A stretch of 64,000 bases of DNA from Filosporella fistucella (taxonomy: Eukaryota > Ascomycota > Leotiomycetes > Helotiales), in assembly GCA_030077755.1 (NCBI GenBank), contig JAQJZZ010000018.1:1054001-1118000 (forward strand). Reading direction: 5' to 3'. Shown piece after piece: positions 55,821 through 64,000 of the stretch. The notes under the pieces are model-generated. The model had not been told where the DNA came from. It made no database searches and was given only the letters and a program-made list of their open reading frames with translations. Each line of letters starts with the position of its first letter. The first letter of the stretch is position 1. A program made the translations under genes and the position numbers.

Positions 55821-56344
55821 ATGACAGTGCACGCTATAAGGACGGTCTCAATCGGCCAGGTATGCTTTTACTGGGTTCCCTTCAATGTCAAAGAGTAGAG
55901 TGACTGACTGTTTCTAGAATGGCGTCGGTGGTGCTTTCATCAAGCAATGTAAGAAGATGAACTTCTACTATTGCGACTGGGCTGGCAGTTCCAAAGGCAT
56001 GAAGTATGTATTTCATATCTACAAGTGAAGCAGTCATTGACAGTCAACTCAGCATTTTTCTACGAAATACCCTCTCCAAGTTCGCCGCCGCGAATCCCGA
56101 GATCGAGATTACCGTTTCTCCCAGACCAAGGAAACACCCAGTTATTGTCGGCCACTACATGAATGGAAGGGAAAAGGCAATCTGCGTACGGAATCTAGAG
56201 CAGCAGCAGATTTTGAAGAAGGCAGAGCTCCTCCGTGATGCGTCGGGAGAGAAGCTGAAGAAGGTTACAAAACCAGTGAAGAGTATCAAAGATTCAGTCC
56301 GTGGGGTATGGAGTCCATATCACAGCGGAGGTATGCCGGTATGA
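55821..56344 (+). CDS. MRPL51: Mitochondrial large-subunit ribosomal protein mL43
   Basis: Component of the mitochondrial 54S subunit, with the thioredoxin-like L51/S25/CI-B8 fold. Exons 55821-55859, 55918-56003 and 56053-56344 give 138 residues, the expected size. The sequence opens with TVSIGQNGVGGAFIKQCKKMNFYYCDWAGSS, typical of mL43, then NIFLRNTLSKFAAANPEIEITVSPRPRKHPVIVGHYMNGREKAICVRN and a basic C-terminus that ends SVRGVWSPYH. Import into mitochondria is known for the family; a cleavable presequence is not obvious. Confidence 0.93.
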
Positions 56345-58235
56345 GTGGATATGGTTGTGGAACTGTAGCATATACGTCTGTAAAGGCAATTGGCGTTTGG
56401 GACTCTGAGAACGGTTTCTGTATCATCATGTATGATTGAAGCAACGAGCGAACAGAGAATGTTCACTTCTGACATACTTTCGTTTGACATACTTATCTTG
56501 CGTCTTTGTGTTTGGCTACATCGTTTTGCTATCGGTCTCTGCAACAAAATTACAACACCTACAGCGGGCCGAGAGGGAAAGCTTCAGAAGTTCTGGCTAT
56601 TGCGCATCTCCTCGTTGCCAGTAGAGAAGCTCTTGTTCGTTCCGCTCAGTTGCAATCATCTTCTATTCGTCAGGATATCATTCCCTCACTGGTGAATAGT
56701 CAGTACAAAGTGGCGAAAATAGGAGATGTGATAAAATTCATGGATAACTTCTTGCTACTCTTGCAGCTACCGCATCATAACTAGGATAGAAGAGTTTCTA
56801 TTTTCTGCCCAACTTGCCTTTATCTTTCATTCGCCAGACCCCCATATTCCTCTGTCAAATATTGAGCAAAATGGCAAGAAGAGGTAGACCACCAAAAGTT
56901 ACAGGTGCCTCGAGCGACTTCGCATATATTGCCTACACAAGGTGGTCTCAATACTACCTATATCTGTTCAATTTGCAATACCCCCACTTTGCCCAGAGCG
57001 CCAGACCCTACCCTACCAGCGAATACAGAAAAAGGTCAAAAATGACAGAGGCAGTGCTGTGCCAGATCCATCTGCAAGTATCAATTCTTCCAAAATCACC
57101 GTCATACGCAAAAAATGGTACTTGTATATCCTTCTTTCCCTCGGCGAAACTCCAAACCCGCAGGCGATTTAAACAAAAATGCCTTGCCAAAAAAGAAAGC
57201 CCAAAAAAATCGTCTCAAACAGCAAAAAGTTCCCTCCAACCGACCACGATTTTTATCGCTTGCGGAATTATAGAAGAACTCCAAATGTATTACCATTTGA
57301 TTGCATCGCATACCCATCAGGAACCTCGACGTGTTAGCCATTAAGCCATATCGCTACGATTATTAGTTCTGGGCCGATGTTGCGGTCTGGGTTATTTAGA
57401 TTTATAAAGGAGGGAGACTAGCCCGATGCTCTTGGTAGGCGGTGGGACTGGATAGGTTGGTGGGATTTCCTGCTGGGCTTGTAATTACCTATCTTGGAAG
57501 ACAGGAGAGATTGAGAGGAGGTGGGGATTGTCTTTTACATTTTAGGAGGGAATTCTTCATATATTTTGTGCTCTAATGGATGTCAGGAGGTGATCTATTC
57601 GAAGTGTTAGCTTTACGGGCAGCTGGTTAATTACCTCTCACCTCAAAATGATTGATATTCGCCTTGTCAATAAACCCCTCCCTATCCTCAAAATCTTCAC
57701 GCAGGACTGGTACCTCAGGAACTTCGCTCAATTATGATAACTATCACCTTCTCCCCTATTAAATCCATCCATCATTGTGCTAACTTCCAAGGGGACATCG
57801 CAGCAGCTCCAGACCGCCACCTATTCCATAATCTACAAGGTAGAGACTATCTACACGTCTCCCCTGGCTCCCCTCAATGTATTGGGACACCCAATACCCT
57901 CTTGTCAAATTTTGATTCTCAACTTCCTGAATATCAGATGAAGGAACCAACATATGTGTTGACATCTACTATCTCCAAACGCTCAACCCACACCAATACC
58001 AAACCTAGAGAATAAAACCCTAGACACGCTCGCAGGAAATCGATTCCAAGTGAAGACCATTTCAACAGTTGCTATGACAGCAAGAGATATTGGAGTAAAG
58101 TGTCATTCATCATATTCTATTCAACTGCGGTTATCCAACCGGGATATCAAACGCTCCTCAATCCAACCCGCAGAAACGACTCGCTAACCCAAAACTTTGC
58201 GTCTTTGTAGTATACATAATCGTTCCAATCGCTTG
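56345..58235. other. Intergenic with one AT-hook-like ORF
   Basis: About 1.9 kb between mL43 and the WD40 gene, which converge. Apart from the weak ORF at 56871 there is no recognised coding content. ORFs at 56390-56695 and 57734-58015 have no domains. Confidence 0.45.
56871..57344 (+). CDS. Doubtful ORF starting with an AT-hook motif
   Basis: From an ATG the frame opens with MARRGRPPKVTG, whose RRGRPPK core is a textbook AT-hook (minor-groove binding), and continues for 157 residues of irregular composition. The adjacent frame shows a zinc-finger-like CSICNTPTLPRAPDP just downstream, so the ORF may be a frame-shifted or decayed relic, or have an unrecognised intron. No homologue is recognised. 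It may be a remnant of a retroelement or chromatin protein; low confidence. Confidence 0.25.
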   Translation: MARRGRPPKVTGASSDFAYIAYTRWSQYYLYLFNLQYPHFAQSARPYPTSEYRKRSKMTEAVLCQIHLQVSILPKSPSYAKNGTCISFFPSAKLQTRRRFKQKCLAKKESPKKSSQTAKSSLQPTTIFIACGIIEELQMYYHLIASHTHQEPRRVSH

Positions 58236-61200
58236 TTATTCAACCGTGGCTCCGCACCTAGTGCAAACCATGACTAGACCTTTCCTAGCAACTTTCCTCG
58301 CCTTGAAGTCTTTGCCGTTACACTTCTGACAGGACAGTGGTTCACCTTCAATCTCGTCTTCCAGCTCACCAGAAGTGCCGTCATCAGACGAGAGCTTGCT
58401 TATGACCGAGCCTCCACGATTCATTGGTGGTCGTAGACTACTAGGATCATCTTTCGCTGGATCACGGCTAGCAGGTTTTGCCCAGGAGGATAAATTCCAG
58501 AACTGGTTGGATTTGCCCACGGCGTCGATCCTGAGTGGGTTGGTATCTTCTGCACTGTATAGGCTAAAGCTGGGAGTTGGAGGTTGATTGGGACTCGTCT
58601 TGCTTATGGACTTGTATAAACTTTGTGGAGGGCTTGCTGTGGATATGCTTGGAGCATTATACACTTGCTGACGAGCAACGCTAGCGAGATTGTTTTGAGA
58701 ATTCGATGTAGATTGGGAATTGCGGGTGAATTTCCCCGGCGATATGCTCCTATCACTTCGTGATGTTTTAGTACCACTTCTTATGCTTCCATCGTCGGTG
58801 ATCCCATTACGCCAAGATAGAATGTGATCCGGTGGCATATGTGGTCCTGCAAGTGATGTTTGGGAAACGCTGTTGCGTCTTGAATGGGAGCCACCGGATG
58901 TTCGAGTCATTATCGAGTTAGAACGGCCAAGAGCTTTCTTTCTAGTCAAAGCTGACGATGTCTCGATGAGGTCAGACCGTCGTTTGTACGCACAATCGCA
59001 GCGATAAACTTTAATACTGCCTAAATAATCCGCAGTGATGAGGATCAACCCGTCGTTATGCTGCGTCCTTGCTAGGTATGCCGGCGTCTTTGTCGGCTCC
59101 GAAGATGGATCAGATATTCGCTTTTCTGGTGAACTTTGGGGGACCGAAGAGGCATTAGATTCTTCTCGAGACAGAAGCGTCACAGGTGGGGGATTGCAAA
59201 GATCATATATAGGATCTCCCCCGGATTGATTCAACAGCTGTCTCGAAGCTGTCGGGGCAATAATAGCTGCTGTGACCATATCTGAATGTGCTTCGAAGAA
59301 TTCCAAGGGCCGTTTGTCTTTATTCTCACTGTCGATTGGTCCAGTATTCCAAATGTAGCACTTTCTATCTTCACTTCCACATATCACGTATCTTGCATCG
59401 TCGCTGAAGCTCGCATTGATTTGACTGCATGTGTTTTCGTGACCTCGAAACTTCATTTCCAAAGATTTGTCTCTGAGATTATACAGCCTCACTCTGGAAT
59501 CATTGCTGGTGATGAGAAGCTTCACCTCGCCTTCGGGATCATCGGGTGGAAATGTTGTGGTTCGAATCCCAGTGATCTTGCTGCCTTTAGCATTCTTACC
59601 TCGAGAAGAGCGAACATGAATTTGGGTATGGTATTTCAGGCCCTCGGTTTCATAGAAAAGGCAAAGCCCGCTAAGCACTCCAGCAATTGCTGTTTTCCCG
59701 TCAGGCGAGAAAGCTACAGCTGTTATCAAATCCGGTAGCTGGCTCCAGAAGGCAACTGATTTATCTGGGATGCTCCAAAGTCGGAGAATGGAATCAAGTG
59801 ACCCTGCTAAAAAGAATCGATCATCTTTTGGATGGAAGGCTATTGAGGTGACTAATAGAGAAGTCAGCAATGATTATCCAGCTTCGGCGCGCCCTGTTTA
59901 AAGGGTAACAGCCTGTTTTATTATGAGATTGAAATGAATCTTACCAAAGTCTTTATGCTTGAAGGTACACAAGCATTCTTGTCTCGAAATATGCCATAAC
60001 CTCACAGTCTTGTCCATCGACGAAGATAACAAGAAGTTATTCTTGCTCCAGCTTAGATCCAAAATATCTCCTGTATGGCCTTCGAATTCTCTTATTGGCT
60101 TAGACCTGAACACCGGCGCACTCAGCCTTTCACCACCCGAAGTGATATTTGAAACATCTTCTTCATGTTCATGCGCCTCTCTCTCCTCCTTGGTTGACAA
60201 GACAGCCCAGATCCGCACAACCTGATCTCGCCCAGCAGCAGCCAAGTATTTGCCATCCTTACTGAATTCTGTTGCCCATATCGCGCCACTTGTCTTAGGA
60301 GCTTTGGATATTTTGTGATGATGCGTAGGACTGAGTTCCGCAGTAGTTAAGCCAGGTACTTTGTCATCGCTCACTCCATGTTTCGTTCCACTAAGTTCTT
60401 GCGCTAGGAACATACGACTAAAGTCGCGAACCTTCTTATGTTGTGCCTTTACTCGAACATATCGTGGAGGGGCTTTATGTTCGGGAATATATCCGCCGTT
60501 TGCTCCAATGGCAGAGGCTCCAGTAGAGGAAGAGAAGACATGAGCGTTCATGCCTTCAACTCTATGCTCGCCCAATTCCGACTCATCATCATCGAGATCT
60601 CCGGCATCCTTTTTCTTTGAACCGATAATGGAAAAGCGACTGAGGAATGACACTCCCTTTCTTCGAGTCAATTTTCGTTAGCGATTGCTTACTGTAACAC
60701 ATCGGTGGCTTATGCCAGGTCGGGGCCAGCTTATCAAATTCAAGACACTCACTTTTTGGTCGGATTACTATCAACTCTTGTTTCGGGCGTAAGCTGCCTG
60801 CCAGGTGTCGGTAATTCCGGGCTAATTGGACTCCCAAGCTCAGTTTTCGGACTTTCTGGGCCAGTGGAGGTTCGAAGTTTCTGCGGAATTGTCCCTTCTG
60901 TATTTGTTCTCTTGAGAATATGCTAGACCTTATCAGTGAGGTTCTGCAACTGAAGTGGCAGATATCGTGGCGTATCTGTAAGCATAGGCATGAAGGTGTG
61001 GAATGCATACATGGGAGAGGGGGTCGATAGCAGTTGGGGGTCGCCCTGGGGGATCGAGAGAGAGAGGTTTCGTTCCATTTGTATCTCTACTGCTCGAAGA
61101 ATTCCGTATCAGCTTTATGGGCGACTTCTTTCCGTTCGACTGGGTATTGCCTATCGTGTAGACTCTGGTCAGCATGAGCACAAGGCCGAAGACAAGAGCC

Positions 61201-61450
61201 AGCCATAGCATTTGTTCATTGTCGTAGAATCAGTAGTAGCATGCCTTGGGATGGCATGAGCAGTATATACAAAAGTCAAATTACCTTCTGAAGAAGTGGC
61301 TGATCTCGGTCTGGTTGAATGCCCGCCGTCCGTTGTATTGGAGGGGGAATCAACACCTGAGGTGCCTGTGCCCGTTGCCAGACCACTGCCATCTTGGAAT
61401 TGAGCATCCGTCACCTGAATTCTCGGCAGTGGAGGGTCAGACATGGCCAT
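58236..61450 (-). CDS. WD40-repeat protein, WDR44-like
   Basis: Five exons, read 61450-61285, 61150-61011, 60922-60753, 60660-59945 and 59851-58236, give 935 residues (introns 134, 88, 92 and 93 bp). The N-terminal 160 residues are Ser/Pro/Thr-rich and disordered, then KGVSFLSRFSIIGSKKK and the pre-propeller VRVKAQHKKVRDFSRMFLAQEL typical of WDR44 and the yeast pair YMR102C/DGR2. WD repeats include IWATEFSKDGKYLAAAGRDQVVRIWAV, REFEGHTGDILDLSWSKNNFLLSSSMDKTVRLWHI, TSIAFHPKDDRFFLAGSLDSILRLWSI and KFRGHENTCSQINASFSDDARYVICGSEDRKCYIWNT. A long Ser-rich insert precedes a C-terminal four-Cys ribbon (CQKCN, CTRCG). The family links to Rab-type trafficking in animals; fungal function is unclear. Confidence 0.92.
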
Positions 61451-62050
61451 GGGAAGTCCATGTGTTCATCTGAAGAGGATGCAAGGTGACCTGGTATAGA
61501 GAAGTGTGCGTGTGGGCTGTTGCTATTTGGTGCTCTGATATCCGCAGATGCCGGCGGGATGAATTTGGATGCTTCGGATTGGATTGATAGGACTGGTCCA
61601 GCGGAAGTGAGTTAAATCCGAGGTAGATATGCGAGATGTAATGCTTCTCGGGGAATTGCTAAAATCCGTGGGTATGAAGCGCTTTTCATGATATTGGGAT
61701 GTGAAAGTTGGTATGATTGTCTGGCATCAGTTGCTGTTGCGAGTTGTGCCATAACCATGCTTGCACCCTTGTGACGTCGGTGTCGAGTTCACGCAGGAAG
61801 CTCATCAATTTGGGTGGTTGCATGCGGCAGCATCTCCCGACCTGCATCTTTCAAAATCCCGTTCGGCATTCTTCCAGCTCCAGTATAGGACATTCGTGAA
61901 GGGGTGGATTACATATTATCCCGAACTTTTATTCCCATGCAAGCCGAAGCTTTCTTTTGGCTTGGCTGAGAATGGTAGTTCGGATATCTAATCACCAACG
62001 AAACGTTTTCATTAGGACGTCTCTTATCAGCAGCTTGCATCCTTACGAAC
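61451..62050. promoter_or_regulatory. Divergent promoter region WD40/deaminase
   Basis: A 600-bp gap between two divergent start codons. ORFs at 61717-61899 and 61761-61991 have no domains. It presumably contains both promoters. Confidence 0.5.
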
Positions 62051-62560
62051 ATGACGGGTTCATCCGATCCCTCCAAACATGTCGAGTATATGCGATTAGC
62101 TCTAGACCTTGCGCGAAAGTCTCCCCCGAAGCCCACGAATTACAGAGTCGGCGCACTCCTTGTGGATTCTAGAACGAATACGATTCTCGCGACCGGTTAC
62201 ACGCTAGAATGCGAAGGAAATACACATGCAGAGCAGTCATGTCTGATAAAGTTGGCCGAAAATCATAAACTATCCGAAGATGCGCTTGGGAGTGTACTGC
62301 CGGCAGACACGGTACTTTACACAACGGTTGAACCTTGTTATAAACGATTGAGTGGGAATCTGCCATGTGTCGAAAGGATTCTGAGATTAGGCAATGCGAT
62401 TAAGACAGTATATGTTGGTGTGAAGGAGCCAGAAAAGTTTGTAGGAGCGAATACTGGCAGAAAACAGTTGGAAGATGGAGGTATACAAGTTATATTGGTT
62501 GAAGGTATGGAAAAGGATATACTAGAAGTTGCTACAGCTGGCCATATTATAGAGAAGTGA
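62051..62560 (+). CDS. CMP/dCMP-type (RibD-like) deaminase
   Basis: A single-exon zinc deaminase of 169 residues. The zinc site is complete: THAEQ (ligand His and catalytic Glu) and EPCYKRLSGNLPC (two Cys ligands), with VGALLVDSRTNTILATGYTLE as the preceding strand. The EPC-x-x-RLSGNxPC form resembles the deaminase domain of fungal DRAP/riboflavin deaminases rather than tRNA or cytidine deaminases, so a role on a pyrimidine intermediate of riboflavin synthesis is possible. The C-terminal GRKQLEDGGIQVILVEGME also resembles RibD (an NxxGxxxLxxAGIxV-type segment). There is no reductase or pseudouridine-synthase domain; the substrate is not certain. Confidence 0.88.
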   Translation: MTGSSDPSKHVEYMRLALDLARKSPPKPTNYRVGALLVDSRTNTILATGYTLECEGNTHAEQSCLIKLAENHKLSEDALGSVLPADTVLYTTVEPCYKRLSGNLPCVERILRLGNAIKTVYVGVKEPEKFVGANTGRKQLEDGGIQVILVEGMEKDILEVATAGHIIEK

Positions 62561-63354
62561 AGACTGGGATTATTTTGTCAATTTCAACTACATCTGTATG
62601 ATGGAACCACGACTCGAACGAGGTATCAAGACCTGGATCTGAAGATGGAGACCGGAGGTTCAGTTAAAACCCGGCTCAAGGTAGTAAAGAATCTAGTTTG
62701 TAAAACCAAAGCTGGGTCTGCAGATTAAAATTGGTCACAGAATAAATATTCCTAAAGTGGAATACGAAATACTCCATACAGGCCCTTTTAATCGTTGCCC
62801 GAGTGGAAAAACGTCTAAATATTGACGAAAATCCAAGTGGTCTGGCCAATCACCTGCTCAGATCTCCTCGACTTGCCTTGCAATTGGGTAATCTAGAGGG
62901 CGATGTCTGACAATTAAAAGGGCTTGCAGGTAGTAGCTCCTGCGACTCGCTTTCTCGAAGAGGAAACCCTAGATACACATACATTTAGGACCAGTCACCT
63001 CAGATGCTCTGAAGCTGTTGGGTAAGGTTAGATGGTATTCAACCCGTCCATGTTCACAACCAAAAACATATGCTTGTCGTCATAGAAATCCCCAGATACG
63101 GCTCCCAAGACCCAAGACCCAAAACCCAAAGCTTATCCACAAGGCTGAAAAAAACCGCGGACATCCCATAATTTCCGTGTCCGATTGGTCTTGCATAATG
63201 TCGTCACCACCATATAAGGCTGACCTCACACAGCCTCGTCCATGTGAAACTCCACCGTCCTACCTTCATGCTAAAAACGGCTGAGCTCTCGCCATCTTCC
63301 TTCATCACAACCCTATTCTCACAAAAATACTTCAATTGATAGGAACAAAAAAAA
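62561..63354. other. Intergenic, nothing recognised
   Basis: About 790 bp between two plus-strand genes. The ORF at 63018-63284 has no domain. A TTCGAGTC-like tRNA T-arm resemblance at about 62600 on minus did not extend to a full tRNA. Confidence 0.5.
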
Positions 63355-64000
63355 ATGGCTCTCCTCAGTACCCTCCTCCACGTAACTAACTTCCGTAATC
63401 CCTTTCTCCGGTTCGTCTTTCCCTCTCCCTTCCCTCCATTCAACCCCTCCCTCTTCTAACCCTCCCCCAACACCTTTACCAAAGGAACCCTCTCTGACCC
63501 CAAAAACAGCACGCTCATCCCCTCAATCTCTACCGCCTTTGCCCTCCAAGCCCTCGTCGCAGTACCCAGTATATATTTCCAAACAGAGCGGTTCTACGAC
63601 CTCTCCGGTTCATTGACCTATCTCTCCGTCACAGCTCTCTCTCTTTACTTACCAGCCCTGAGAGCAAGGAATGCGGCTGCGTTAGCAGGGAAAGTGAAGC
63701 CTGCTTGGCCTTCTCTTGTGGCTGCTTTTACGGGGAAGGGGGGCGTGAATGGGTTGAATTGGAGACAGGTTGTGCTGAGTGCGGCGGTTAGTGTTTGGGC
63801 TACTAGGTGTATGTTTCTTCCTTTTCTCTTTCAAGTCCAACTCTTATTTTCTCTTCAAAACATCTATTCCCACCTCCTGGACCGAGAAATCACACTACCT
63901 ATCTGAGGAGAAGGGAAATACGAATGCTAACACCCTTCCAGTAGGAACATACCTCTTCCAACGCATCTCCGCCGACGGCTCCGACAGCCGCTTCGACGAG
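63355..64000 (+). CDS. DUF1295/steroid-reductase-like membrane protein, partial
   Basis: The 5' part of a gene that runs off the window. Exons 63355-63410, 63510-63808 and 63942-64000 join in frame for 138 residues. The N-terminus MALLSTLLHVTNFRNPFLR, the hydrophobic helices TAFALQALVAVPSIYF and YLSVTALSLYLPALRA, and especially WATRLGTYLFQRISADGSDSRFDE match the opening of fungal DUF1295 proteins (related to 3-oxo-5-alpha-steroid 4-dehydrogenases). The catalytic C-terminal half lies beyond 64000. Introns are 99 and 133 bp. Confidence 0.82.

Noticed and set aside
59555..59580. B-box-like GGTTCGAATCC
   Set aside because: It lies within conserved WD40 coding sequence, with no A box at the right distance.
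62590..62680. tRNA-like T-arm (CGTTCGAGTCG, minus strand)
   Set aside because: The stem has a mismatch, and no A box, anticodon arm or pairing acceptor stem could be built.

Overview
This window looks like nuclear DNA of a filamentous ascomycete (Pezizomycotina; Leotiomycetes/Helotiales is my guess, not shown by any marker). The evidence is many short introns, mostly 45-60 bp, with GTANGT-type donors and CTAAC/CTGAC-like branch sites; pyrimidine-rich tracts before start codons; dense genes on both strands; and single-copy fungal proteins such as Ysh1, Taf4, Taf14, Mdm10, Mrt4 and U1-70K. I see no operons, CRISPR arrays, rRNA, convincing tRNA or intact transposons. All exon joins were made by eye from splice signals, reading frame and family knowledge. 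The reading frame closes exactly across every join reported.

Layout: 0-6.5 kb holds a BTB-domain protein (-) and a secreted or membrane Thr/Ser-rich protein (+) in wide non-coding flanks. 6.5-12.3 kb holds YSH1 (-) and TAF4 (+), which diverge. 14.3-16.2 kb is an NRAMP metal transporter, followed by a 37-bp diverged minisatellite of about 21 copies that fills the gap to a convergent low-complexity nuclear-type protein (17.1-18.5 kb). Next to it is a small basic protein made of four 21-residue repeats (18.9-19.3 kb). 20.3-21.0 kb is an orphan ORF. 22.8-27.0 kb carries glycerol kinase with an 11-copy acidic repeat tail and a PTS2-type peroxisomal 3-ketoacyl-CoA thiolase. 28.3-30.9 kb is a long intronless single-pass membrane protein. 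31.7-34.4 kb carries RanBP1 and the YEATS protein TAF14. 35.8-42.2 kb has a DUF4604 protein, a GT15 mannosyltransferase and a ZIP zinc transporter. 42.2-44.2 kb is an AT-rich gene-poor stretch. 44.2-45.5 kb is a CFEM-like membrane protein, and 47.0-48.9 kb a cytochrome P450. 51.0-56.3 kb is a compact housekeeping cluster (MDM10/MRT4, U1-70K/mL43) arranged as divergent pairs on about 200-bp promoters. 58.2-62.6 kb has a WDR44-like WD40 protein and a deaminase. The window ends inside a DUF1295-type membrane protein.

Functionally this is a mixed housekeeping segment. It covers mRNA 3'-end cleavage, TFIID and chromatin reading, splicing, nuclear transport, mitochondrial biogenesis, glycerol and fatty-acid use, metal uptake and protein mannosylation. 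Adjacency does not imply a joint pathway, apart from the shared promoters. The less ordinary content is repeat-based: the non-coding 37-bp array, the glycerol-kinase tail, the RIILRVNGR-repeat protein and an internally duplicated Ser-rich protein. There are also several splice junctions that could give alternative proteins.
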